64,000 bases of DNA. It comes from Macrophomina tecta. Its lineage: Eukaryota; Ascomycota; Dothideomycetes; Botryosphaeriales; Botryosphaeriaceae. Of the stretch, positions 10,971-22,118 are shown in pieces. The notes below the pieces were generated by a model. That model worked only from the letters and a program-made list of their open reading frames with translations. It had not been told where the DNA came from and did not search any database. Position numbers and translations under genes: made by a program. The stretch is from the NCBI GenBank assembly GCA_024180945.1, contig JAKSGN010000005.1, positions 310,001 through 374,000 on the forward strand, given 5' to 3'. Numbering within the stretch: the stretch's first letter is position 1; every line of letters begins with the position of its first letter.

Positions 10971-12763
10971 GAGTAATTTTTGAGCGCCCGTTGCTGAAAT
11001 GAGCCTTACCGCAGACCGCCATCCCATCCTTCTCGAAGAGGGACTACCCCAAAAAGCCTGGGTTGTCGGCATGTCACTGTGCTGCCAAGAGTGTAAATAT
11101 GAGCCTCCCAGACCGGCCACCAGCACCTCTGCGAAGCGTGTCTGCGCAACCTGGAGTGGGAGCAGCACAGCAGCGGCTCGCCGGTGGCTGTCAGGGATAT
11201 CAAGAAGGCTAACCGCAGGTACGAATGTATCCGGGAGCGCCTGCCCGGCACACACTTGAGTGTGTACGAGGCGCACAGGTCTATTATCTCGGCGAGTTTC
11301 CTCGACTGGTGACTGCGCGAGCTCGCGCGCATACGCCACAAGGTATCTCCAAAGACTGGGGCTGCCTGATGGGAGTGGAGCAAGCGGGCGTGCGTCCACT
11401 TCCACACAGAGCCAACTGCCGGTAGTCGGCCGACGGTGCTGAATCTCCTGAGGCCTTTAATAGAGGCGTTCTGATATACTGTGACGTCATACCATGGGAG
11501 GAGAGACTGACGGCTTAGCTGCTCTGGAAGGGACGTCACACCGCTGAGGCGTTTAACAGCCAAGCTTCTGTGCTTTGGTTTCCAAGTTAAGCCATTTCAG
11601 GTTGACACTTCGGCATTTCTGACAGCTCTAAAAGCGTTTTCCATTTGCTCGGCAGACAGGTGGATTTCATTCTCACGCCGCCAAATTGCCACCGGCGTCA
11701 ATATTTGGGCGAGCGCAATAGTTAATCCCTGCCTTCATCAAAGTTCTTATACCATTTTTTTTCCTTTGGTGATGGGCTGCTTCTGTGCCCAAAGGAGCTT
11801 CATTTCCAAGAAAGTCTTCGACTACAGATCTTAATAAGACAGACCAGCCTGTAAGGGCGTATTTGAGCAGACAGGATACGGCAATCGGCTCAATAGGGTT
11901 TTTTTTTTTTTTTTTTTTTTTTGGCGCTTCTTTATACGTTCCGTGTTCGAGTTTTTCCAGAACATAAGCTGCCTTTTCGGTGAAATATTGCTAGTCCGAC
12001 ATGAAGCCCCCGGCGAGTAGAATGAAAACAGGCTGCATTCAAAACGCACAGCACTCTCGGGCCTTTTCATACTGTAGGGCTGCGTAAAAGCTATTCAACG
12101 TTGCCTAACAGGGTATCAGAGCGAGAGGCAGAGGCGTCGTTCTTTGTTGCGGTCATAGAGGGCCACTTGCCGACCTCCCATGATTTATGTTGAGGGTATC
12201 ACCGAGACTGAGGCATAGTTCAGGGACAAGAGAAGGCTTTCAAAGACTGAGAAGGTCTCTGAAGCTGTCGCTTTGTAAAGACCAGATGCATTCCTCGTCT
12301 CAATCACTCCGCGGGATACGGGGCGGACTGGGATGTAAGCAAATCACACCCCACATTTCGGCCCCCAACCCCCAGTCAGTCGTCCCACCCGGGTCAGCCG
12401 CCACATTACACAGACCATTGAAAATTCCCTTTTGTATTTGCAAACTTTACCCTGACTTTCCATATCAAGCTAAGCCAGTGCGGCTGAACAGACGCACGAT
12501 CCACGGGCCGGCACGCATTCAAGCAAGAAGGCTTATGTCCACCCACTTTCTTTGCGCCTCTGCGGCTTGACTAGGTGTTCTAATTCCCCATTGAGGTGGA
12601 TTTCCGCTTGATACCGCGTCGAAAGTAATCAAAATTAGAAGGAACTGCTATGGTGATCGCGCTATGGCGGAGCCTGGCCAGCCGTTGCCGAACGGCTGAT
12701 CTGTTTAAATACCACGGTCAGTATCTCGCAATTCAACAGCAGCACCAGGTCAACCCAACGAGC
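10971..12763. other. Intergenic region with no supported gene
   Basis: Contains short coding-like scraps (plus strand about 11215-11330, reading RERLPGTHLSVYEAHR and then a stop) and a run of T at about 11899-11922. The last 60 bases before 12764 look like a promoter and leader, with tttaaata near 12703. Nothing long enough to call. Confidence 0.4.
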
Positions 12764-14604
12764 ATGATGATGGCCCCCAAGTTATCTACGCGGGCGCTTG
12801 TTCCCCTCCTGTTCATGACCCCTTTCTCCCTCTCTGCCCCCGCATCTACAACCACTTCCGCGGCCTTTCCCTGCATCTCCTCAGGCGATCAAACCGCTAT
12901 CAACTCCCGCTTCTCCCAATATGGTGCGGGGCACGTTGTTCAACTGTGCCAGGGCGCTGTGATCTCCGTAACCGGCAAGGTCGAGCTGACAGCCCACGAC
13001 CAAGAGCTCTCGACAGAAGGCTACCCAACCGGAGACCAGCGAGCGACCATCAAGCTTGCTCCGGGCGCTAACACCAACACCACGGTCTTTGCGAAGTTCC
13101 TGGACAACATCAAGCTGAGGAATATTATTGTCGACGGAAATAGGGCGGAGACGGGTTACACCGGTGAGTCTTTTCTCAGAGCGTTTTTCCACCTTGAAGA
13201 TCTGACGTTGGTGATGGCAGGTGGTGACGCCAACATTGATATTGGTGGACATGGCACCGGTCAGCTCGTGGACCACGTTGCATCCCGCAACCCAAGAGGT
13301 TGGAGTTGTCTGGCTGTAGGATTTGGTGGACAGACCAGCACCGATACAGACCCGCCGTGCACAAATGCCACCTTAACGAACAATGACATCGGACCATGCG
13401 GGATTGAAGGAACGGAATATGCGGACGGTGTGTCAAAGAGCGGTGACCGAACATCAACTCCTGTGACTGACTTGCCTCAGGGATCTCCTTCCAATGCACC
13501 GACTCTACCATCTCAGACAACTCCGTAAGCGAACTTCTCCCCAGTTTGCGACACACATCTGAACTCCCCTCAGGTCACTGGAAGCACCGACGGCGGCATC
13601 GTCATCTTCGGCGCGCCCGGCACTAAAGTGCTCCGCAACACCATCACCTCCTCAGAAACAGAGCGCGGATTCGGCGCCATCAACCTCGTCGACCAAGCGC
13701 TCTACGGTGGCAGCTACGCCAACGTCGAGGTCCGAGACAACGTCATCACCGGCAAGAAGCTCTTCAACGTCGGCATCAGCATCGGCGCGCACGTCTGGTC
13801 CTTCGGCTCGACCGAGGGCTTCGAAAACGCCGGCCCCGTGACCGTGACCGGCAACAAGTTCTCCGGCAACATCCCCTTCGCCATCGCCATCAACGGCTGG
13901 CGGAACGGACTGACAGTAAGCAAAGCCGGGCGCCTCCCCCTCCTTCCACCCTTCCCCACTGACCCACCCCCCTTTCTGCGCAGGTCACCGGCAACGACGT
14001 CTCCGGCCTCGCCGCCAGCCCGTCCTCGGCCAACGCCGCCTCGTGCGGGCCCGCCATCCGCACCGCCTTCGCCGCGTCGCAGAAGCTCGTCTACTACGCG
14101 CCCAGCCTGGCGGCGCCGTACACGCTCTCGGCCGACTTCGTCGCGCTGGCCTCCAACGGCACCAACTTCCTGTGCACGGAAGCCGGCGCCGCCCCGCCGC
14201 CGGCGTCGCGCACGACCATCGCGCCCAACGGGCTGGCCGCGCACCCGCCGACGGCGCTCGCGACGCTGACGGCCAGCGCGGGCGGCCGCACCGTCGTGTT
14301 CCAGTACCAGGGCGACAACAACCTGGTCGCGTACGACACGACGGCGAGCGACGGGTGGAAGCCGCTGTGGGCGAGCGGGACGCAGGCGGACTGCGGGCCG
14401 GACGGGGCGTGGTGCAGTTTGAACTTCCAGGGGGATGGGAACTTGGTTGATTACGTGAATGGGAGCGCGCTGTGGAATACGCGGACGGCGGGGAAGGGCG
14501 CGGTGGGGCTGGTGTTGAGCGCGGAGGGGGAGCCGTGGGTGAGTATTGTGGACGAGGCGGGGGAGGCGCTGTGGACGGACGCAGAGGGGGTGTTTGCGGG
14601 GTGA
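12764..14604 (+). CDS. Secreted beta-helix protein with C-terminal mannose-binding-lectin-type domain
   Basis: 537-aa model: 12764-13163, 13221-13427, 13481-13524, 13574-13915, 13984-14604; all junctions keep phase. It opens with a signal-peptide-like segment (APKLSTRALVPLLFM) and a TTT/S-rich start. Residues about 30-330 carry the NxI/xIxVxxN ladder of right-handed parallel beta-helix (pectate-lyase-like) proteins, e.g. NIIVDGNRA, VTVTGNKFSGNIPFAIAING, VTGNDVSG. The C-terminal part holds two copies of the bulb-type lectin motif QxDxNxVxY (QGDNNLVAY and QGDGNLVDY), so mannose binding is plausible. Likely extracellular and acting on or binding to polysaccharide; the catalytic activity is unknown. 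Followed on the same strand by an aminopeptidase and a cellobiose dehydrogenase. The start at 12764 sits right before the hydrophobic segment. Confidence 0.8.
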
Positions 14605-16057
14605 TGGGAGACGTCGGTTTTTGTTTTCTTTTTTTTAGAGGGGCGGAGCTGCAGAATCGCTTCTTTTCCGTTTGAGCTTCGGTTGGCTCCAAATCGATGT
14701 GGAAGCGGACGAAAGGAAACACAGTTGATGAAATACTACAGTCTCGCTGATTGCATGCATCCAGGGCTGGTGGATCTTACACGAGGCAAGCTGGCTATTT
14801 TCGTGCGTAGGAGAGTTCCCTCCGCCGCGGCTCTGTCATTTTGTTTCTCTTTGTTTCCCGGCCAGGCGATCAATGGTGCCGTTCTGTAGGACTGCCGCGC
14901 TTCTTTTGGCTGACGTAATGGGCCGAGTGTTGCGGGCGCACAATGCCGCGTTCGGCCGGTAAGGCGCTCAGTCTTCATCCCTTCCAGTGCGCTATCTCAT
15001 GCGCTCCGTCGCTCCTATTCATCTCCAAAAACCCTCTTCCTTGTGGGCAGCGGAACGTCTGGCCGGTGTTCGAAGGGTTGGGGAAGCCGATTCGTCGCCG
15101 TCGTGGGCTTTGGCGCGACCTCAAGCTCGTGGGCGCACGGGTGGCGTCAAGGTTTGAGTTTCGGGAGTGCTGTTCAACTTTTGGCGTCACTCGAATCATT
15201 GCTTCTTCTCTTCACCTCTTTGCAGCCACGGCACACCTCCAACCAGGGCAGCCAGCCCTCTCCATGTTGCATCTCGTCGTCGCATGGAGCCAATGACTGA
15301 TGTTGTCGCTCGAAATGTGCTCAATGGCCAATGCGTGCCCGTTTCCGAGGCTTGACCCTGCGGCTGTCCCGTAGCGGCCGGCGCCGTGAGAGATGGAGGC
15401 GCACGGCTCGCGGACGCAAGGAGCGGATGGACTGACAGCTACGACAGATGCCGCTACTGCCGTGGCACAAGGACGGACTGTTGACACGGAAGAGCCAGTG
15501 GAGTGGCCACCGCACTCTGGGAGAAGACGACGCGACGCCACTTCGTTTTCAATCGAGTTCAATGAGGTCAGTGGAGGCTGGAAGAAAACGGGCTCAGGCA
15601 CGACGCGCAGATAACTTCTCCGCTATGCTTTCTATCTGCCTTTCTCGTACGCGCCACCGCCGCTGGAGGGCTTGGCCGCTTGGCGGAACTGTCTTATCTC
15701 CTTCCCACTTCTCTCAAGACGCCGTCTCCGCCCCGTCTCTCCTGCTGTCAAGACTCTTGGCAGCCATGCTATCTTTCTTGGATGCTTCTTTCCGCTCGGC
15801 AATCCCTCCCCATCCTTTGCCACACGTGCTCCGCGCTGCACTCACCTACCTCATCCGGCAACGCGTCGTTCCATACGCCAACAGACCCCGCCCTGTCGTA
15901 AGGCCCGAGACGACTGCGGCCAAGAGCTGTGGAACGATGTCAATATCGCTTTACCCTCGAGCGAAGGTTCGCAATCAAATGAGCAGCCGGTATATATACT
16001 CGACTGCGCCGGACCGAGCACCATGTTGGACGGCACAGCTCCACGCTTTCCCCAAAC
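14605..16057. other. Intergenic region, aminopeptidase upstream region
   Basis: GC-rich 1.45 kb without a supported gene; open frames here overlap one another and show no family resemblance. It ends with the TATA box and leader of the aminopeptidase gene. Confidence 0.45.
15991..15998 (+). promoter_or_regulatory. TATA box of the M28 aminopeptidase gene
   Basis: tatatata, 67 bases upstream of the ATG at 16058; spacing fits a fungal TATA promoter with a short leader. Inferred from position only. Confidence 0.45.
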
Positions 16058-17873
16058 ATGCGTTTCCTCGAGTCCAGCGCTGCCTTGGCTGCCCTCGCCG
16101 TCATCGGCGAGGCCTCGTCCGCACCTCACGTGCACGCTGTCCGGCCTGCGTCCCGGCTGCAGCGTCGTGGCCCCGAGCTCTTCCCCAAGGACTGGCAGCC
16201 CGACGTTGGCAACTGGGGCCCTGCTCCGGAGACGCCCAATGAGATCTCGGTGCAGGCCAGCACCGAGACGAAGCCCTTGGTCACCTCGGTAGGTTTTCTC
16301 CGTTTGCCGTCGGATCCTTGCACGCCAGTTTGGAAGCCCGCTAACCCGGTAATAGGATGCCCTGCAAAACGACATCAGCTCCGAGGCGCTCCTCGACCAC
16401 GCCGAGAACCTGCAGGCCATTGCCTACCAGACCACGGGCCGCAACCGGGTGTTTGGCAGCCCTGGCCACAACTTCACCACCCTGTACCTGTACGAGCTCC
16501 TCACTGAGCTGAGCGACTACTACGATGTCCAGTACCAGCCCTTCGTCGAGACCTTCTCGGGCGGTGATGCTACCTTCACCGTCAATGGCGAAGATCAGGG
16601 TGCCGATTTGATGACATATGCACCAAATGGCCAGGCCGAGGCCCCGATCGTGGCTGTCGCGAACCTTGGGTGCGACCCGGTAAGCACTAATTGCCGTGTG
16701 TGGTCCTGGTCACCGTTGGCTGATGCGACAACCACAGGCCGACTACCCCGCCGAGGTTGCCGGAAACATCGCGCTGATTTCTCGCGGAACGTGCGACTTC
16801 GGCCTGAAGGCCGCGCTCGCCGGTGCTGCGGGAGCTGCTGGGGCCGTGGTCTACAACAACGTCAACGGAACCCTGAGCGGCACTCTGGGCTCGCCCAACC
16901 GCACTGAGGGCCCCTACCCGCCCACCGCGGCCATCTCTCAGGCCAGCGGACGCGCTCTCCTCTCGCTGCTCTCCGCTGGCGAGGTGATTGGCAACTTGAA
17001 CGTCAACTCCATCATCGAGGACCGCGTCACGTGAGTTCAGGCCAACCCCCCCAAAACACCATCTCGCTCTGCCCACTGACCTCGCCGCGCAGCATGAACG
17101 TCATTGCGCAGACCAAGTCCGGCGACCCCAACAACGTCATCTTCGTGGGCGCGCACTCCGACTCGGTCGAGGCCGGCCCGGGCATCAACGACAACGGCTC
17201 CGGCTCGGTGGGCATCCTGGAAGTGGCGCTGCAGCTGGCCAAGTACGAGGTCAACAACGCGGTGCGGTTCGCGTGGTGGTCTGCCGAAGAATTCGGCCTG
17301 CTCGGCGCCGAGCACTACGTCAACGTGTCGACGCCCGAGGAGCTGGACAAGGTGCGGCTGTACCTCAACTTCGACATGATCGCGTCGCCCAACTACTTCC
17401 TCGGCATCTACGACGGCGACGGCTCCGCCTTCAACCTCAGCGGGCCGGCGGGCTCGGGCGAGGCCGAGGCCCTGTTCGAGGACTACTTCGAGAGCAAGGG
17501 GCTGCCGTCGCAGCCCACCGAGTTCAACGGCCGCTCCGACTACGGCCCGTTCCTGGATGTCGGCGTCGCTGCGGGAGGACTGTTCACGGGCGCGGAGCAG
17601 ATCAAGACGGAGGCGGAGGCGGCGCTGTACGGCGGCACTGCGGGCGTGGCGTACGACGAGAACTACCACCGCGTCGGCGACACGGTGGACAACTTGAACC
17701 TGGAGGCCTTCCTGGTCAACACGCGCGCCATTGCACACGCGGTCGCGACGTACGCCGAGTCGTTCGACACGCTGCCGCCGCGCAGCAAGCGCATCGTCAG
17801 GCGCAACCCGCTGATTCCGAAGGAGAAGGCGACGGGCTGCCACCACAAGCACGAGGAGCCGAAGGCGCGGTAG
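16058..17873 (+). CDS. Secreted or vacuolar M28 family aminopeptidase with PA domain
   Basis: 542-aa zinc aminopeptidase (aminopeptidase Y/leucine aminopeptidase type) that removes N-terminal residues from peptides. Exons 16058-16288, 16356-16679, 16738-17030, 17093-17873; phases agree. Signal peptide MRFLESSAALAALAVIGEA, then a possible propeptide. The protease-associated domain (about residues 140-265) is inserted before the catalytic domain. Zinc-ligand motifs in order: GAHSDSV, INDNGSGS, SAEEFGLLG, NFDMIASPN and ENYHRVGDT, the usual M28 His-Asp-Glu-Asp-His set with the catalytic Glu in SAEE. Length and domain order are normal for the family. The basic tail (about 30 residues, HHKHEEPK) is not part of the domain. 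Neighbours on both sides are also secreted proteins. Confidence 0.93.
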
Positions 17874-18863
17874 AGAGAGGGTGCGAAGCGCTGGGCAGAC
17901 GAGAGATGGATGGTGGACGGCTGCTCGGGAATGGATGGAACGGCTCGGGGATAGGGGAGGGGAGGCACAGTAGTCTTGTAGCCGAGCGCGCTTGTTCCCC
18001 GCTTTGTATATTGAGATCGAAATGGAGTATCTGATGGCCGGGCTGCGCTAGCGGAGGATCAGTAGTGAGTGGACAATGCTGAGCATGTGCCGTGCAGTGT
18101 ATAGCGGCCGTTTTGAAGGGGCGCGTGGCGTCCGAGAACAGCCCCGTTTGGGGCGCAGCGCCCATCGTGAAGGGCGGCGGCGCAATGGGCGCAACGTGCG
18201 CGATCCAGACCAAGGGAAGCTGCCAGACCAAGCTTTTGGCGATTGCGTGTGTGTTCATGCGATGGATAATCCGCCCGCTGCGAGTGGTGGGCTTGCGGGC
18301 GGGCAGTATGTTTAGCCGGCACCTGGCAATCTACGGCGTCCGTGCCGTTTCACCACCCCCTCGCTTCTGCCGCAAACACCATCTTCGTTTCTATATGCGA
18401 AACGCAGGCGTCGGCTATCCGGCCAATGCACGGCCGCCTCTTGCCGACGCTGATTCGGCTCCCTCCCGGCTGCGACGCTCCGGGCCCGGCGACACCACCA
18501 GACAGGAAACGCCCTCCCGCACGCCCAGTTTCGTTTCACGCAGCGAGATGACGGTGCCAGCGGTGGAGCTGGGCGCTGCCATTTCCGGGGCGGTGGGCTG
18601 AACAATCATGCACTCCCCATTCGAGGGCGTCTTCAGTATATAGTCGCCGCCAAGTGCGCCCCGTCGCTCTCTTCCCTTTTCTCTACACCTCGCAAAGCTG
18701 CCAGTTCAGCATCGCATTCCTTTCTTTCTTTCCCCTCAGTCATTCTTTTCCAGCCTCGACGGCTCCAGTCGTTCGCCTCGAGCTATTCTATCCTTTGGCC
18801 AGGTGCCAGTTTGTCTGAACTACCTTCTTTCCAGATCACCCACTGTCTTTTACCCCTCTCAAC
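17874..18863. other. Intergenic region, cellobiose dehydrogenase promoter
   Basis: No gene supported. The last 250 bases hold a TATA box, then a C/T-rich stretch (tttctttctttcccc about 18720-18734), typical of highly expressed fungal genes, before the ATG at 18864. Confidence 0.5.
18637..18643 (+). promoter_or_regulatory. TATA box of cellobiose dehydrogenase gene
   Basis: tatatag about 220 bases before the ATG, followed by a pyrimidine-rich leader. Suggests a leader of roughly 190 bases. Position-based inference. Confidence 0.45.
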
Positions 18864-21800
18864 ATGCGTTCCACTGCTGCGGCCCTTGCCGCTCTGGCCG
18901 GCGCCGCTTCGGCTGCCACCACCACCAGCGCCTACACCGACTCCACCACCGGCATCACTTTCCAGCGCTGGACCGATGAGGACACCGGCTTCCAGCTGGG
19001 TCTCGCCCTTCCCGAGAACCCGACCGCCAAGACCGACATCATCGGTCAGATCGTGGCCCCCGGCTCCGGTTGGGCCGGTGCCTCCATGACCTCGTCCATG
19101 ATGGCCTCCACCCTCATTGCTTGCTGGCCCAACGGAGAGGACGTCGTCGCTTCCGTCCGCAAGACCAATGCGTACTCCAGCCCGGCCGTCATGGACGGCG
19201 CCACCCTCACCTCCATCCCCGAGGGTACCTTCGTCAACTCCACTCACTTCTCGTACACCTTCAAGTGCACGGGCTGCGTTACGGGTGACACCGGTGCTTT
19301 CGACGTCACCGGTACCACCGCTGTCCTGGGTTGGGCCTTCTCGAAGACCGCCCCGACCACCCCCTCGAGCGCGGGCTCCGCTCTGGGTTACCACGCTGCC
19401 GGCTTCGGTGCTTTCGGTATGCCCATTGCCGACGCCGAGTCGGCTGACTTCGAGGCCTGGGCCAAGCTGGCTACCGGCAGCTCTGGCTCTGCCAGCACCG
19501 GTACCACCACTGGCTCCAACTCGACCACCACCCCCGGTGCTTCCACCACCCCCGTCAGCACCCCTCTCCCCGCTCCCGTGACCCTGAACACCACCTACGA
19601 CTACATCGTCGTCGGCGGTGGTGCCGCCGGTCTCGTTGCTGCCAAGCGTCTCGCCGAGACTGAGAAGTCGGTTCTCCTCATCGAGCGTGGTGGTGCTTCT
19701 TCCGCCATCAGCGGCGGTAAGGACTACCTCGACTGGAACAGCTCCGTCACCCCCTACGATGTCCCCGCTTACGGCTACGCCGTCGAGAAGACCGGTGATG
19801 TTTCTTACTGCACGGACACTGCTTCCCAGGCGGGCTGCATTCTTGGTGGCTCCACCGTCATCAACGCCGAGATGTTCGTCAAGCCTCAAGAGAAGGACTT
19901 CGAGAACTGGCCCCAGGGCTGGCAGTGGGCTGACATTGAGTCCTCCGCTCAGTCTTTCTACGAGGTCAACCCCGGTACTACTCTGCCCTCCAAGGACGGC
20001 CGCCGCTACTACCAGGGCGTGTACCAGATCTTGTCCAACCTCTTCAAGAGCAACGGCTGGAGCGAGGTCGATGCCATCGAGGAGCCCAACAAGAAGGAGA
20101 AGGTCTACTCCCACCCTCCCATGAACATCCAGGACTCTCTCCGTGCTGGCCCTGTCCTGACCTACCTGCCCGAGGCCCAGAAGCTCTCCAACTTCAAGCT
20201 TCAGCTCAACACCAAGGTCCTCAAGGTCGTCCGCTCTGGCTCCACCGTCACTGGTGTTGAGGTCCAGACCGAGTCTGGCGCTACCCAGCTGATCAACCTG
20301 AAGGCCGAGGGCAAGGTCGTTCTTGCTGCCGGTGCTCTGTCCACCCCCCGTCTTCTGTTCAACTCTGGTATCGGCCCGGCTGATCAGCTCGACGTCGTTG
20401 CCAAGGGCACCAGCGGCATCTCCCTCAACTCGTCTGACTACATTGAGCTCCCCGTCGGCAAGGGCCTCAAGGACCACCCTATCCTGTCCATGCAGCTCAA
20501 CGTTCCCAACAGCAACATCACCGTCTTCGACCCCACCAACCCCAGCACCAACGAGATTGAGCTGTACAAGCAGGGCTCCGGTCCTCTTGCCGAGGGTATG
20601 CAGCGCCTGAACTTCTGGACCAGCGTCGAGGGCTCCGACGGCAAGACCCGCTACGTCCAGGGTACCACCTCTGCCGCCAGCTCCGGTGCCATCAAGGTCA
20701 AGGTCTACCTCACCCACGGTCTCACCTCGGAGGGTCGTCTCGGCATCAACTCCACTGGCGCCACCACCATTATGACCCAGCCCTGGCTCAACACCGACGC
20801 CGACAAGGAGGCCATCACCACTTTCCTCAATGAGTTCTTCGGCTACGCCCAGAAGGCCGGTTACTCCGTCACCTCCTCCACTGGTGGCAACGTTACCGCT
20901 TCCAGCCTGATCGCTGGCCTCACCACCGGCTCCCACTTCGTCGGTACCGCCAAGATGGGTACCGACTCCGGTCTTGAGAGCGGCTCCTCCGTCGTCGACA
21001 CTGACTGCAAGGTCTACGGCACCGACAACCTCTTCGTCGTTGACGCCTCCATCCACCCCGACCTCCCCACCGGCAACACCCAGGCCATGGTCTACGTCGT
21101 CGCCGAGCACGCCGCCAAGAAGATTGCCGGCACCGTCAGCTCGTCTTCCACCGGCTCGACCGGCGCTGCCGCTGGCTCTAGTGCCGCCTCGTCCTCCGCT
21201 GTCGCCTCGGCTTCGGCTGTCGTCTCTTCCGCCGCGGTCTCTTCCTCCACCTCTGCCGCCGCGACCACCCAGATCGCCACCACCGAGGTTGTCCAGAACG
21301 GCCAGACCACCACCATCTACTTCACCGTGACCGCCTCGGCCGCCGGCGCCGCTACGGCCACGTCCGCCGCCGTCCAGACCACCGAGGTCGTCCAGAACGG
21401 CTACACCACCACCGTCTACTACACCGCCACCGCCGCCGCTCCCCAGCAGACCCACGCCTCCGGCTCCCAGCAGCAGCAGGGTGGCCACCAGCAGGGCAGC
21501 GGTTCGCAGCAGCAGCAGGGCAGCGGCAACAACCAGGGCGGCCAGGTCTACACCTCGGCCTCGACCTTTGTCCAGAACGGCTACACCACCACCGTGACCT
21601 ACACTCAGACCGCTCCCGCCATCGGCGCCGCCTCTTCCACGCTCGCCACCTCGGTCGTTGCCGCTGAGGCCACTTCGTACCCCACCCTCGTCCCCTCGGC
21701 TGCCGGTGTCGCGTCCAACTGGACCAGCATCATCCCCAGCGCCGCTCTGACCCAGGTCATCGCCGCCCCGACCGGCACCGGTGTGCCCGACAAGTCGCTG

Positions 21801-21884
21801 CCCGAGGGCACCAGGATCAAGGACGTGCTTGAGTGGTTCACCTTTGTCTTCGAGAGCGTCGTCAAGGGTTCTCTGAGGAAGTAA
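18864..21884 (+). CDS. Cellobiose dehydrogenase (cytochrome AA8 plus GMC flavin domain AA3_1)
   Basis: 1006 aa, one exon. Secreted flavocytochrome that oxidises cellobiose and passes electrons through its heme domain to lytic polysaccharide monooxygenases. Signal peptide MRSTAAALAALAGAASA; cytochrome domain about 20-205, with a Met in GASMTSSMM and a His in GYHAAGFGAFG as candidate heme ligands; Thr/Ser linker; GMC domain from about 245 with the FAD motif VVGGGAAGLVAAKRL and acidic LLIERGG; active-site His and Asn in SIHPDLPTGN near residue 731. The final 250 residues are Ser/Ala/Thr/Gln-rich, with three copies of a VQNGxTTT module, and replace the CBM1 found in some relatives. Codon use is strongly C-ending, consistent with high expression. 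No intron is needed, unusual beside its intron-containing neighbours. Confidence 0.95.
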   Translation: MRSTAAALAALAGAASAATTTSAYTDSTTGITFQRWTDEDTGFQLGLALPENPTAKTDIIGQIVAPGSGWAGASMTSSMMASTLIACWPNGEDVVASVRKTNAYSSPAVMDGATLTSIPEGTFVNSTHFSYTFKCTGCVTGDTGAFDVTGTTAVLGWAFSKTAPTTPSSAGSALGYHAAGFGAFGMPIADAESADFEAWAKLATGSSGSASTGTTTGSNSTTTPGASTTPVSTPLPAPVTLNTTYDYIVVGGGAAGLVAAKRLAETEKSVLLIERGGASSAISGGKDYLDWNSSVTPYDVPAYGYAVEKTGDVSYCTDTASQAGCILGGSTVINAEMFVKPQEKDFENWPQGWQWADIESSAQSFYEVNPGTTLPSKDGRRYYQGVYQILSNLFKSNGWSEVDAIEEPNKKEKVYSHPPMNIQDSLRAGPVLTYLPEAQKLSNFKLQLNTKVLKVVRSGSTVTGVEVQTESGATQLINLKAEGKVVLAAGALSTPRLLFNSGIGPADQLDVVAKGTSGISLNSSDYIELPVGKGLKDHPILSMQLNVPNSNITVFDPTNPSTNEIELYKQGSGPLAEGMQRLNFWTSVEGSDGKTRYVQGTTSAASSGAIKVKVYLTHGLTSEGRLGINSTGATTIMTQPWLNTDADKEAITTFLNEFFGYAQKAGYSVTSSTGGNVTASSLIAGLTTGSHFVGTAKMGTDSGLESGSSVVDTDCKVYGTDNLFVVDASIHPDLPTGNTQAMVYVVAEHAAKKIAGTVSSSSTGSTGAAAGSSAASSSAVASASAVVSSAAVSSSTSAAATTQIATTEVVQNGQTTTIYFTVTASAAGAATATSAAVQTTEVVQNGYTTTVYYTATAAAPQQTHASGSQQQQGGHQQGSGSQQQQGSGNNQGGQVYTSASTFVQNGYTTTVTYTQTAPAIGAASSTLATSVVAAEATSYPTLVPSAAGVASNWTSIIPSAALTQVIAAPTGTGVPDKSLPEGTRIKDVLEWFTFVFESVVKGSLRK
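21270..21615 (+). repeat. Three VQNGxTTT modules in the cellobiose dehydrogenase tail
   Basis: Protein-level repeats at about 21285, 21381 and 21565: EVVQNGQTTTIY, EVVQNGYTTTVY and TFVQNGYTTTVT, separated by Ala/Ser- and Gln/Gly-rich linkers (QQQQG runs at 21465-21540). Likely a glycosylated stalk or wall-association segment; function is inference. Confidence 0.7.
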
Positions 21885-22118
21885 AGTGTGCGAGCATGAA
21901 AAACGGTGTATGAATGTTCTGAAACGATGGTGGAGGGGTGGAAGGCAGGGTGTTGTTCATTTCGGAGGATATTCGATTGTAAATATAGTTGAACCGTGCT
22001 GTTTATTAACTGTTGATAAGACAAAATACGTTGTAAATTTCAAAGACATGGTGTGCATAAGAGCGTCCGTTTCCCACAAGGATGTGCTTGAGTGATGTTA
22101 TTTGTCCGGCATGCTTCT

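Noticed and set aside
18783..21488. A 901-codon open frame on the minus strand, opposite cellobiose dehydrogenase
   Set aside because: Its Gly/Val/Asp/Arg-rich composition is what results when strongly C-ending codons are read backwards; no motif, no start context, and the sense strand is a certain enzyme.
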